A stretch of DNA of 64,000 nt from Leguminivora glycinivorella (GCF_023078275.1 NC_062978.1:25317967-25381966); one strand, 5' to 3'. Positions 40,201-55,200 are shown, numbered from the stretch's first letter. Made by a program: numbers and translations. The notes: generated from the sequence alone by a model not told the origin.

Positions 40201-43200
40201 CCACATGTCAAAACAAATAACATTAGGTAGTGGTAAGGTATGCCACACACGTGTTCAGTATTTTTTTTTTAATAATTCTAAAACCGTAGGAGTTAAGAGG
40301 CTAGCTTCTTAGAAAAAAATATTGTATTTTAACTAAAGAATCTTCCCTTAAAGTTAACGGAGTTCAATAAAAACCGGGTGTATAGACACGCCTCAGGCGA
40401 AACAAGTTTTTTATTTATTACATACACATAAACTATCAATAACAAGGCATCCTAATACGATAGTATGGAAATTTACACAACCATTTTATACATTGCCGCA
40501 GCAAAAAAACATACCTCTATAGCGTAGCCTTAGTGAATTCGTTCAGAGAACAAGAGAATATATCTAACTCGATCGCTACTCGATTGATGGTCCGGAGTGC
40601 TCGCGTATAGGGGACAGCAATAAGAGCGTTGCTGTGAACTCTATGAAGGATTTTTAAAAATAAACTTACTACAATATGTTTCCAGAATAATATGAAAAAC
40701 AAAACACTTAGTACCAAACATTTGGCCTCATACATGTTGTATTGCACACTGGAAACCGAGTTATTATTAATTATATTTCTGCGAGCGGATGTTAGCGCTT
40801 TGTGTTTTCAAATATTTGAATTACATGCACAATCGTTATTATTTAAAGTGAAATCAATTTATATGAAATCGGTGCGTAAAATTGCTTCCTACAAAAAAAA
40901 TAAAAAATAAATATTTTTCGTAATTATTATCAATAACTGTTTTAAATTTGTAATAATATAAATTAGATCAGAACATCGACGGTAGAATAATTTTTTCAGT
41001 TATCATAATTTTAGCTTCCAGTCGCTCTTTATTGATATATCTTTTACTCACAATAAAATACCTATGTTTGTTTGTTTGTTGTTAGCCTATTTGAGTGTCC
41101 CACTGCTGGGCAAAGGCCTCTCCCCTGGCTCTCCATGACTCCCTGTTCTCTGTTTCCTCCGGCCAGTTCTTCAGAAAGGCGTCAAGATCGTTTCGCCATC
41201 TTTGCCTGGGCCTGCCCGGCCCACGCTTCTTCGTCGGCATCCACTTGGTGGCTATGTTAGCCCACCTATCCGGATGCATGCGATAGACGTGGCCGGCCCA
41301 GTCTCATTTAAGCCTGGCGGTGCCAACATCAGCAATGCGAGTTTTGGAGCGCAGCGTAGTGTTTCAGACTCGATCGGGCCTTTTTACACCTAGAATGCTG
41401 CGCTCCATAGCGCCTAAAAAATACCTATAAGTAGCAAAAACAATTATTCAGATATAGTGCGAAAAACATTTCGTATTTTACGTAATTGTCATTCTAGTTC
41501 AGACACTGTCAGTACGTCTCGTACTGAGACCACAGTATAATAAAGAGTAGGTACTATCGTACAGTATGGCCATTGGCAATTCCCGCTGAAAGTGCCGCCC
41601 ACCCCCTCTCGGTTACCTCACAGTTACTGCCTGTCAAAAACGCGAACAGTCGACCAGTCATATTTCACTCATACAAGCAAAGTACGCGTTCATCTACACG
41701 AGCTTAGAATGTGTGCTAGGAACGCGCCTCTTTCATATATTTGATCGCCAGTGTCCGAGGTGTGCTGAGACTGACTGAAGCATGGCACGTTCGTTCGAAT
41801 GAAAATCTTTTCGTACTACATCTGTAGTTGCTGATGCAGTTCTAAATGTTCTTGTTCTTCGACAGGTGAACGAGATCGCGTTCAAGCTCCCCGGGCTACT
41901 CATCATCGACACGCCTGGCCACGAGTCCTTCAGCAACCTGAGGAACAGAGGGTCTTCTCTCTGCGATATCGCCATCTTGGTAAGAGTTAAGATATTCGAC
42001 AGGTGAACGAGATCGCGTTCAAGCTCCCCGGTCTACTCATCATCGACACGCCTGGCCACGAGTCCTTCAGCAACCTGAGGAACAGAGGGTCTTCGCTCTG
42101 CGATATCGCCATCTTGGTAAGAGTTAAGATATTCGACAGGTGAACGAGATCGCGTTCAAGCTCCCCGGTCTACTCATCATCGACACGCCTGGCCACGAGT
42201 CCTTCAGCAACCTGAGGAACAGAGGGTCTTCGCTCTGCGATATCGCCATCTTGGTAAGAGTTAAGATATTCGACAGGCGAACGAACGATCTATAATCCAA
42301 TGTCGATTCCTGTCAACCCCTTTTTTACTAAGATACAATATACAAAGTATTTATTTGCCTGAATACAGCAGGTGGATAGTGCATGACTATGACCTGCTGC
42401 AGTCATGCAATCAAATTTAAACAAAAAAAAAACGAAATAAGTAATTAAAATAATAATTAACAGTTTCAAGTGCTCTGCCTACCCCTTTTGGGAAAACAGG
42501 CGTCCGTGTATGTATGTATTTTATCAAAAGTCTGTCTAGCTATTTTCGATACTAGAAAAAAAAAATGTCGGCGCAAATAGTGTTTACCACTTCACAAATA
42601 TAGTTTTTTTTTACAGAATAATAACAGTGAATTGTAAAACCAAACCGCCACTAGCAGCTAAGTTTGCCTCGCTCGGATTTGTTTAAACAATTTTTTTTGA
42701 AGTGAAACTTCCAATGCGACTTCCGACTGATTTTCCACTTAACGCTTTCAACGTTTAATGCTCAGTGTTGCCAACTCGCATTTTGAAAAACAACACATTC
42801 CGATGTTTCACTTTTTCTGCGCTGAGGGATCCCCGCACTATTTTTACAAGCTTTTATTTAACTTGCCTTGTTAGTATGTTAGTTTGGGTCAAAACGTAGA
42901 AGCTAAATTTGACCCGATTTCCGATTGAGCTGAATTTTGCACACATGTAAATCACATGACAATGCAATATTATGGTATCATGGAGCTGATCTGACGATGG
43001 AGCAGAAATGTGGTCATAGGAACTCTGTTATAAAACGTCATATCCCCATCTAGTAAGGGGTTTTTAGAAAAGTCTCGGAGAGCAGTAGGTGACTGTTGAA
43101 AGAAAGGTACAGTCGGCGATAAAAGCTTGTGCCAAAAAGAAACATAAAAGGACAATAGTTGTCACTTACAGAAAACAGAACTTTGACAAGTTTTTTACGG

Positions 43201-46200
43201 CTAAACATTTACCTATTTCCGTTTTATCATTAATAATTATATTTCTTTCAGGTGGTAGACATTATGCACGGCCTAGAGCCCCAAACGATAGAATCCATAA
43301 ACCTACTCAAACAGAAGAAGACCCCCTTCTTAGTAGCGTTGAACAAAATAGATCGCTTATACGACTGGCAAAGTGCTCAACGTAAAGATGTGCGAGATAT
43401 TTTGAAAATGCAGGCTACGAATACACAGATCGAGTTTGAGAAGAGGAGCAAGGATGTTATGCTACAGTTTTCTGAACAGGTAATCTTTTAAACTTTTTTC
43501 TACTCCAGCACTTAAATCTGTCAATTGTCAGCGGTATACAAATTAACTTCATTTGAGTAACGATAAGAAAGTCTATTTGTCTATAGGTTCATATGATAAC
43601 TACTGAGCAGTAATCATATGAATATAGGATTTATGTAAAAAATGTTTTAAAGAGAAACTTCCATTTAACAGGTATGTTTTCAATTTCAGTAATAAGTAGC
43701 TTTTTAAAAATAATTAATATTTTGGTTCATTATTTAAATCAAAATGGAAAAATATACTGAAATGCGTTTTATATATTCTGTCAACCAAGTCTGTCAGTAA
43801 ATAAGAACTAAGAAAACTATAGGTATCCTTTTCTCTAGCACCCTAAAGAAAAGGATGCATATAGTTTTCTTTGTTCTTATTTACTGACAGACTTGGTTGA
43901 CAGAGTATATATTAGATATTGCAAACAAAGTTAAAAAGCATAATTCTATCATATAATGTTTCATTCGACATTTAAATATTCTTGAACGCAACCACGTTTT
44001 TCGGAATTGACTCGGCAGGCCTCGTGGCCTAACCGCGGTGCTCAACTTTTATAACCTTCATAAAGTTACCATTATATAATATACTAGTCTATGATACCTA
44101 AGATATTCTAAGATGAATCTAACTATATGGGGGCTAGACAGTATAGACGTTCTAGGTCTAAGGTTGACCAGAAAAATCGTTCTTTGGCGCCTGTTTTTGA
44201 CACATTTATTTCGGATCGAACTGTAAGTACACAAGTGTCCTCAAGATTTAGTACGAGTAATTTGATCGTGAAAGCACTTGTTCTATATTTAAATTTCCCT
44301 AAATTCCCTTTGTGCTAAAGCCCTATATTGTTGAGCGAAGCGTCTTTGCTCCAGATTGTCCATAAATGCTATCGTATTTCACCTCTCTTTGAGTCAAAGT
44401 TCTTAATTGATTTCCTCAAAAATATAATTATCTTCTATAATTTCTTTTCTCTTTCAGGGTCTAAACGCCGCGCTGTTCTACGAGAACCCGGACCCCCGTT
44501 CATATGTGTCCCTAGTCCCCACATCAGCTGTGACGGGCGAAGGCATGGGAAATCTCTTGGCGATGATCGTGCAAGCCTGCGAAGGTCCCTTACATAAGAG
44601 ATTAGTCTTCTCACAACAACTGTTAGCTACTGTTCTTGAGGTAAGAAAAAAACAGGCGATTGAAACTGAAGCAAGAAATTACTAATTAGTGCCTAATCAT
44701 GCCATCAGCTCTAAGGGCCGGTTGCACCAAACCGCCTGTCACCGTTGAGACGATACAGGAGGGGTCAATTCTCCATACAAACGCTCTCGACTATTTCCTC
44801 GAAGATAGATCAATGATTTTTTCAAAACGGATTATTATTATTTTTATCTGTGTCGGACTGTTTTGACTTTTTTGATATTGTTATTTTTAAAGACGCTAGA
44901 GCCCATCAAAAATTTTCAAAAACGGCGTTATTGATTATGAAAAAAAGGTGTAGTATTCAAATCATTTCATTTTTATTCAGGTTCTCAAATTTCGTTACGA
45001 TTGATTAAGTTTTGAAGGAGGAAACAGTCGAGAGCGGAACCTCGATTTTAAAGATTTTTTCGCAATATCTTTTAAATGAATTGTTCTTAAAAGTGTCCTT
45101 TCCATTTTAGCGTTTTCGCTCCTGTAGCGTCTTAAAGCATTCGTTAAATTTTATTGTATGGGAAGTTCCATAGGCCTCTGCTGCGTGACGGTGATGTGTC
45201 TGTCAAATGCAACTGGCCCTAAGTCTAGAAAACTTTTGAAACTATTATTTACTCAGCGAACTTGGAGCAGGCGCATTACTCGTATTTTTAATGCAACAAC
45301 TCGGGCTGCATTTTCAAAAATCTACTCTAGTTTTTTTTACATAAGTGACGGCATCAATTTTGAGAAAAGCCCTCAGACTATGTCAATGCTGCTAACCTAA
45401 TCTCAACAATTTGCGCAAGCGCCAATTATTACTAAATAAGAACTTGCTCTTCAAAAAAACAGTTTACAGGTTTCCAAAGGGCCGACAACGCGCATGTGAC
45501 TTATTTACCGCGCATAAATGGCTCCCCAGATGTTGCTTATGTCCATGTGCGGCGATGACTGCTTCCCATCATTTGGCTCGTCTGCTCGTTTGCTATCGTC
45601 ACAAAAAATAACTAAATTTTATTTTACAGGTGAAAGCGATCCCGGGTCTCGGAACGACGATTGACACAATCCTCATCAACGGAACCCTCAGAGAAGGGGA
45701 CACTATGGTTCTCGCTGGCACAGACGGGCCCATAGTCACGCAGATCAGGTCTCTACTCATGCCGCAACCTATGAAGGAGTTGAGAGTCAAGGTAATTAAC
45801 CCTAAAACCCCTTTAACATATCTAAATATATAAAAGAAGAAACTGACTGACTGACTGACATATCAACGCACAGCCGAAACCGCTGGTCCTAGAGATTTCA
45901 TTGGCACGTAGGTTCCTTATAAGGTGTTGAGGAGCACTAAGAAAAGATTTATCTATATTCACCTCCCAAGGAGGTGAAAGGGGGGTGTGAAGCGAAAGCG
46001 CTTCACAAACTTTGGTTTGTCAGGATCGTAGCAAATGGAAATCCGTGATTTCTGCCTACCCCTCTGGGAAACAGACGTAATATGCTAGTTTCCTACTAGT
46101 CAAATCAGCTTCTTTTAAAGAACTGTCAAAACGATTTACTAATATGGAATTACTATGAAATACTGAGGAGTGACGTCACGGTCAATTCATTTACTTTATA

Positions 46201-49200
46201 TCTTTCTCTTTGACGTATTAAATAAAAATCATGTTTAAACATAACTGCTGTCCATATTTTTCTTCTAATTATGTGGTGCTTTATTTCGTACACTGCATAA
46301 AATATTTTATTTTAAGTATAGGAAACTAGCCTATTGTATGTATGTATGTTATTGGATCATTCATAGACGTTTTTGCTTGTTAAAATTATTATTAATTCCT
46401 AATTTGTCACTATCCAGAACGCGTATATGGAGCACAAAGAGGTAGTGGGCGCGCAAGGTGTCAAAATCGCGGCCAAGGAGCTCGAGAAGGCCATCGCTGG
46501 ATTGAACCTGCTCGTGGCACAGAAACCTGATGAGATCGACGTATTAAAGTAAGTCATTCAAATCTAAATGTATAAAAGAAGAAGCCTGTGTGGTGATGGG
46601 TTAAGAATTTCACCCCCTTTCTTCCCGTGGGTATCGTAGAAGGCGACTATGGGATATGGGTTAAATTGTGGCGTAGGCGAGAGGCTGGCAACCTGTCACT
46701 GCAATGCCACAGTTTCGTTTTCTTTCAACCCCTTATTTGCCAAGAGTGGCACTGAAGCTTTAGTAGTTTCATGTGTTCTGCCTACCCCTTTATGGGATAC
46801 AGGCGTGATTGTATGTATGTATAAAAGAAGAAACTGACTGACTGACTGACTGACATATCAACTCTCAGCCGAAACCGCTAGTCTTAAAGATTCCCAATTT
46901 GGCACGTAGGTTCCTTATAAGGTGTAGAGAAGCACTAAAAAAGGATTTTTTAAAATGCACTTGCTAAAGGGGTCTAATAGGGGTCCAGAGTTTGTATGGG
47001 AAAACAAGATTAGATTAGTACGCGGGCGAAGTCGCGGCAAAAAGCTAGTATTTAAACATACGTGTGTGGCGATTAGCTAAGCGAAATCCTAGTGGACATC
47101 AACTGCCGCTTCGTTGGTGAATTGATTGGCAGCTATCGGAAGACGTTAAAAAAAAAACAATTAAGTCATGATAGTCAGGCTTCAGCCTGGCGGCCTAGCG
47201 GTGAGAGCGTGTGACTTTCGATCCGAAGGTCGCGGGTTCGAACCCGGCTCGTACCAATGAGTTTTTCTGAACTTATGTGCGAAATGTCATTTGATATTTG
47301 CCAGTCGCTTTTCGGTGAAGAAAAACATCGTGAGGAAACCGGACTAATTCCAATAAGGCCTAGTTACCCTTCGGGTTGGAAGGTTAAATGGCAGTCGCTT
47401 TCGTAAAAACTAGTGCCTACGCCAAATCTTGGGATTAGTTGTCAAAAGCGGACCCCAGGCTCCCATGAGCCAGGATGATGATGAGTCAGGTTCCAGCCTC
47501 AAAGTACTTTGACTGAAAATAGTTCTTTTCATCTCTAGGTGAACTAGATTACTGACCGGAAGTGCGAAAAAAGAGCGAGTTCAAAACGAGTGACGATAAA
47601 TTAAAACACGGCCCAAGGGAGTGTTATAAATCGCTCAATTGCCTCCTCCTCGAATAAATCCCGTGAGTTGCAGGCGTCCATAGGTTACGGTGACCGCTTT
47701 CCATCAGGCGGGCCGTATGCCTCCTTGCCACTAGTATTTTATACAATCGTGATATAATACAAAGCTTTTCAGTCGAGTACCACATTTAGGCCACGAAGCT
47801 TGCTGAGTGGCCTAATAGTACGGTACGAGAGTGAAAAGCTTAATTATATCACTATTGTATACAATACTTTTTCTATGAGTCATCATTTTCATCATCAATG
47901 GACGAAAAATATCATCATTCATTATTACAGTTAACTAAAAGTGAACTGTAATGAAATATTATAGTTGACTAAGTGTCAAAGACTATATCCAACACTCAAA
48001 AGTCAGCACTTATAGTTTAGTCTGTGGTGTCCTAATTAGGGTTTGCAAAAACCGGTTAACTTAAAAAACCGGTTAATAACCGAGACTTTTCCTTCAAAAC
48101 CGGTTAACCGGTTATTAACCGGTTTTGAGGATTTTTAGTAAATGGCCGTACTACGTAACAATTACCATTACCTTTAAAAATTATGATGTTGATGATATCG
48201 TAGCAGGTATTACTTGCACGATGAAGATCATTTTTATCCAGTTTTTGGAAATTTTGTAAAATGAGGAAATTGCAAAAAAAGGCTTGTGTGGTTTGAATGT
48301 GACGTCAGTTTTGCGTTTTCTAGGCATGTGGCGAAGGTCTACAGCTCCCAGAGCCCCTAGTAATACAAGCAATAGGCTACTTGACCCTTTTTCAAAGTAT
48401 GTCTTATATTATAAATTACTGTCTAATTAAACGAAAAAAAATAGTACCATATTTTATTACGACTTAAAAACCCCCAAAAAAATTATTTAAAGTTTACTTT
48501 TACGTGATCAGGCAAAAACAACATCAGCCATATTAATCTATAGAATATCTATGACATGACGTCAGCCTATTCAGAAAAAAAAATTCACATTGTCACACGC
48601 GTCAACGACTATGAATTTTAATACAATAGAGGTTGCTTCTGTGGAGATCTGATTACTACCTCTAATTTCCATAGTTGATCTGAATTATGTGACGTCACTC
48701 CATTGGCCAACACCGTTTTCGGAGTCCATAATTAAAAAAAAACATGCACACATCTTTAATTAAAAATACGCAGTCATCACGCACTTTTAATGCCCGCAAG
48801 CTATAAATATTGATTTCTTGAGTCAAATACTACAGAAAACAATAACTTGATGTGCTAAATTCGATACGAGTCTAGTAGCCTATTGATGTAAGAAAACCAA
48901 GATCTCCATTTTACCTTTCTTTTAAAAAATATAGTTTGAAATATACGGTAGACTCCGGTTACAACGACGCTCAAGGGACAGCTGATATTACGTCGTACTA
49001 ACCGGATGTCGCGTGTCGTACAAAACGAATTTCATTTCTTTTAATTAAAAATAATATTCTCATCTCTATTACTAAAACATTTCAATCAATAGGTTTATTT
49101 ACAGGGTATTATTATCAAAGTATTAATACCTTATTTTATTGTGACTAGATTAGTTAGAAAAAGTCATTTTTAGTATGTGTGCTCGCTCATCATTTGTAAG

Positions 49201-52200
49201 TAAAGCTAGTTTATACGCAATCGAAAAATACAAACTGGGTTCTATTTAGCTAATAAGATTAGACCCGAGGCGAACAAAATGTTAAAATTTTAAAAGCAAA
49301 ACTCCAAAAAGTTACATGGCCACAATGTAATCTTGCTACTTGTTGTAGGCAAGACAGGAGGCCGTGCTCGGGTGGAACTGGTGGAAGTAGCTTTTTTTCC
49401 TCAATTTACTAGTAAAACTAAAAACTTTGTCGCTCGTCGTTGCAACCGGACTTGACGGACGGATTCTGTATAAAATGTGTCCTAAAAAGCGGCTGGTCGT
49501 TAAAATCGGAGTTGTAATATAAAACGGATGTACTTTCATACTATCACATACGAAAACCAAATAAATACCTGTGCTTATGTCGTTGTAAGAGGTTGGACGT
49601 TAGGTCTATGCGAAGTCGTCGTAATAAACTAACCGGACTCTACTGTATTGTATAAAATGTATAATTCAGTAGACTCGGGACTAATTTTTAAAATAAAATC
49701 ATTGCCAATGAAAAGTAATAAATAAACTTGATTAATACAAACCATTAAATAATTACGTAATTTTGAACCTTTTTATGGCAAATTTTCCAAATTTTGAGAA
49801 ATAAATACGGTTTCGGTTATTAACCGGTTAGAGATTATAAAAACCGGTTTTTAACAGAGGCCAAAAAGTCTCGGTTAACCGGTTTTTCGGTTAACCGGTT
49901 AACCGGTTTGCACACCCTAGTCCTAATTGACAGATTAAAGTCGACGAGTAGAAAAACACTATTTACTTCGTACGTAAATTCCACAACGTTTTTCAGTACA
50001 CATGTCACACTTAAGTTTCGACATAGACACATAAAGAACCACTTTGCGCACTAGAGCGATAAAGTAACACCAGATTTGCTGAAAATTTATTTATTTCTTT
50101 ACAGGGAAGAAGTGGCACGCGAGCTGAAATCCGCTCTCTCGTCAATAAAATTGTCGGAGCGCGGTGTGTACGTGCAAGCGTCGACACTAGGCTCACTGGA
50201 AGCGCTGCTAGAGTTCTTACGGACTAGCAAAATTCCTGTAAGTATATATGTATTTAGATTAGAATATACACTACCGTCAAAAAGTTTAAGACCAAACACG
50301 ATATATGCAAATAATCAACATTTCATGAAGTTTCTATGAGAATATTACTTTTTAAAAAGGGATCATAATAAGAAATAAAAGCTAAACGTTTTTCTCATCG
50401 AAAAATCCTCCTCGACGCTTTTTCACTTCCGAGCAGATTCTTGGCATTCTTGCTATAAGTTTGTGTAGCGTTTCTTGGCTAATGGATTTCCACTCGTATT
50501 GCAGTATCTCCCATAGAGCTGTTGCAGATATCGGACATTGTCTTCGGACTCTACGGTCGAGTTCATCCCATAAAAGTTCGATCGGGTTAAGGTCTGGGGA
50601 TTGCGGTGGCCAAATCATATTTTTTAACACACCTTGGCGTTCTTTATTGACTGTGTAGCTTCTACAGATCTTTGCTGAGTGTTTGGGATCGTTGTCTTCT
50701 TGCAGAACAAATGGGTTGTCGATCAATATAATAAGATTACGTTGTTTTCTATTGATTACAAATTTAGTTTGATGATTTTTAGAAGGGTTTATAACAATGA
50801 CACTGAACATTGTGTTTGGTCTTAAACTTTTTGACGGTAGTGTAATAGAATAGAAACAGTTTTATTCGTCAACACACAGACAATAAACAATATTTAAGAA
50901 TGACATAGAAGAATAAAGTGCCACGAAATGGCCTCACCTCGGCATATTGCTGGCGACTTCCAGCGCTGGTCTTTCGATGAGACAATTTCAGTATGAAATA
51001 ATCTACAGTTAGATACAATAGGCTGCTTCTAGTCAAATCAGCTTCTTTTTAAGAACTGTCAAAACGAATTTGAACGATTTACTAATATGGAATTAATAGG
51101 AAATACTGCCGAGTGACGTCACGGTCAACTGATTTACTTTATATATTTCTCTTCGACTTATAAAATAGAAATTGGGTTAAAAATAACTGTCCATGTTTTT
51201 CTTATAATTTTCAGATGTTTTTTTTTCGTGCATGGAATAAAATAGTTTATTTTAACTACAGGCAAGTTGCCCATTCTGTACGTAACGATTAAACCATATT
51301 TATCGGGTCCATGTTTTGCTAACGACCCGATATCGGGCCCTTTGATCCGTGTGTCACAGTTTAAAATCCGCTCTTTTTGCAGTACTCGGCGATCAGGATA
51401 GGGCCGGTGGTGAAGCGTGACGTCATGAAAGCGTCCGCCATGTTGGAACACGACTCACAGTGGGCCACCATCCTAGCGTTCGACGTTAAGGTATGTCACT
51501 AATGGTCATGTCACCAGTGTAAACAATGAGGATGTACTCGAGGCGATCACGTTGGAACACGACTCACAGTGGGCCACCATCCTAGCGTTCGACGTTAAGG
51601 TATGTCACTAATGGTCATGTCACCAGTGTAAACAACAAACAATGAGGATGTACTCGAGGCGATCAGCATCAGCGTGACGTCATGAAAGCGTCCGCCATGT
51701 TGGAACACGACTCACAGTGGGCCACCATTCTCGCCTTCGCCGTTAAGGTATGTCAAAACTGCACCATTTTAATAAAATTTGTAAAGTTTTCAGTACAAAA
51801 TGAGTTTTAAATGATAGTCTGTGTACGGTCTACTATTTCTTACTCACTAGTTTTTATAACTTATTATGTTCGTTTATTTTTTAAATACACTTGTATCTGT
51901 CGGAAATTTAAAAAGATAAAATTCAAATTCTTTGATTCTGCTATTTAAAAAAAGTGAAATCTACCGTCAATTAAAAATTAAGTTCAAATCTTCTTGACAA
52001 GCTTCTCAGTTTGAACACTGACCACGAGGAAATATTAATTCTGCTACATTAATATAAAAAAAAAGTAAAATAAATAAATATTGGGGACACCTTACATGGG
52101 TGCTACGCGACGATATACATACTTAAATAGATAAAATACATACTTATCATCATCATCCTCCTTGCGTTATCCCAGCATTTTCCACGGCTCATGGGAACCT

Positions 52201-55200
52201 GGGGTCCGCTTTGACAACTAATCCCAAGATTTGGCGTAGGCACTAGTAAAATATTATTATTATTTATTATTATTTCGTTTTAGACAGGCAGCTGATGCTG
52301 GTACGTCTAAATCATAGTTCACTTTGCACGATTTCACTACTTAGATAGTTTGTCTACTTATATGTATACATACTACATAATACATACTTATATGTATACA
52401 TAGAAAACATCCATGACTCAGGAACAAAAATATCTGTGCTCATCACACAAATAAAAGCCCTTACCGGTATTCGAACCCAGGACCGCTTAATGTAACTAAG
52501 GTTAAATTTTAACAGATCGAGCGCGATGCCCAAGAAATGGCGGACAACCTAGGCGTGAAGATATTCGCGGCCGACATCATCTACCACCTGTTCGACAAGT
52601 TCACGGCGTACAGAGAAGAACTCAAGCAGAAGAAACGAGAAGAATTCAAGCATATAGCTGTGTTCCCTTGCAAACTACGGGTACTGACTTTCATTATAAT
52701 CCATTCCAAAGAGGATAAAGTATTATAGAGAATTACTATCGAAGTAAAATGTGTAATCACAGTGCATAGACTGCCATCTCCTGACACAGGCTTAAAACTT
52801 TTGAACCTCAGTTTTGACAATTTAGCCCATATTCTTAGCTTGATATGTTTTAAAATGTCAAATATCAATATTAGCGCCATCTAGCTTAGCGTACGCCAAA
52901 GGTGTAATGCTATCTAGGTCACACCGTACCTTTTTGTGTATGGTACTGAGGTACTTTTTTTCTTAGACTTTATCTGTCTATACGGAGTTATATATTATAT
53001 GTCTTTGTCCATACTATTATCACACCTCGGACACTGGCGATCAAATATATATACGAAAGAGGCGCGTTCCTAGCACACAGTCTAAGCTCGTGTTGGTGAA
53101 CGCGTACTTTGAAATGAAATGATTTATTGTCAGACCACAGGTAAAAAATATAAAAGATGTCAATAATAATAATAATCGTATCTTTTCCGCAGCCTGCCAT
53201 TTCTGGTGTACAATATTTTGGGTCATGCAATAAAAACTATTTACAATATGCTTGTATGAGTGAAATATGACAGGTTGACTGTTCGCGTTTTTGACAGGCG
53301 GTAACTATGAGGCAAAGACGATCGAGTATTATAGAGAGTTACTGTCAAAGTAATATGTGTAATCACAGTGCATAGACTGCCATCTCTCGATACAAGCTTA
53401 AAACTTTTTAACTTTAGTTTTGACAATATATTTTTAGCTTGATATAATATTAGTGCAAATATTAATATTAGCGCCATCTAGCCGAGCGTTCCCCAAAAGT
53501 GTAACGCCATCTAGGCCATCGTACCTTTTTCTCTATGGCTTTGAGGTACGTTTTTTTCTTAGAATTTATCCGTCTATACGGAGTTACATATGTCTTTGCT
53601 ATAACTAACCGAGAGAGGGTGGGCGGCACTTTTAGCGGGGAGCGGGAGTGGCCATACTGTACGATAGTACTCTTTATTATACTGTGGTTATAGAGTTCCA
53701 TTCCTGGACAAAGGCTACTCCCCTGGATTCCCACAACTCTCTCTCATAATTATGCTATTTCCGGCCAGTCTTTCATAAAGGTGCCTAATTCGCCCCGCCA
53801 TCTTCGCCTATCCATATTAACAGTATAAATGTGAATGTGTGTGTGTCTGTTGTTTGTCCGTCTTTCACGGCAAAACGGAGCGACGAATCGGCGTGATTTT
53901 TTTAAGTGGAGATAGTTGAAGGGATGGAGAGTGGGAACTCCGGTTGCCGTTTAAGAAGTTTAACACTCTTAGGGTAGATGTCGCTACGGGTCCCATTGAC
54001 CTAAGTGGTGGAAAATTTCGCTAGGTTGGTTGAGGTCTTGGTGGCTCAGTTGGCAGAGCGCTGGAGTATCGACCCAGTGGCCGTGAGTTCAAGTCTCATT
54101 CAAGGTAGACATTTTCCACTTTTAAATTTATTATTACTGTTTGTCTGCAGGTGTTACCACAATTCGTGTTCAACTCCCGCGACCCCATCGTGTGCGGTGT
54201 AATGATAGAGGCTGGCATCGTGAAGGAAGGCACCCCCATTTGCGTCCCCAGCCAAGAGGTAATTCACAATAAACATATTAAAAATGTTCGTTATCTAGAG
54301 GAAATCTAGAAATATATCGGATTCGTTTTATGAGTAGATAAACACTATCTAAACTAAGACAAATTCTAGTACAGTCACCGGCATAAGTGATAATTTCTGT
54401 ACCTTGTCACATTAACGTCGTGTTTGAAATGTGATACGAAATTGTCAAACGATTAAAAGCGACAAGGTACATAAATCATCACTTATTTATGCCGGTGACT
54501 GTACTTTGTGGTATAAGTCGATTCTTCACAACGACACATGTTAGGCTCGTATTGTGATCAAATATCTTCGCTAAGAATACCATATTCGCTAAAATTGTTT
54601 TTTATAATTCTATTCTATTCTAACTATTCTATTTTATTCTATAAACTATTATATTCTATAACTATTCTGTGATATATTTGGTCCTGACCTGTGGCCAACT
54701 AGATAAGTATCATGCCAAAGCTGCCCAATAACTGTTGATAGTCTGGCGAATTGATAGTCAATGGGCTCCTGTGAAACCCTAAAAGTTTTTAGACCCCACT
54801 TTTTTTTTGATTTGGTTTTTTTTATGTGATTTCCACTCAGAATCGCGAGCTCTTTCAATCCTAATAGGAGAAAAAAAGTGTCCCAAGGTTTTTTCCCATT
54901 CCGTTACCGTTTTTTTTATACATTTTGTATGGCGATTGGCGGTAACGGAATGGAAGATCTGAAAAATGTATGGAAATCTTAGGACATTTTTTGTCTCCTA
55001 CCAGGATCGAAAGACCTCGCGATTCTGAGTATGAATTGCGTAAAAAATACCCATGTTACAAAAAAGTGGTGTGGACAACTTTGAAAAAAATGGCCCATTG
55101 ACTTCTATGATTTGCTTGAAAACATCCTGATATGATATATTTTTCTATTGTCTAGTTCGTGGAGCTCGGAATAGTAACGTCAATAGAGATCAACCACAAG

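Noticed and set aside
54030..54125. tRNA gene next to eIF5B exon 16
   Set aside because: Wobble-dependent acceptor stem, abnormal anticodon loop and a SINE-type tail.
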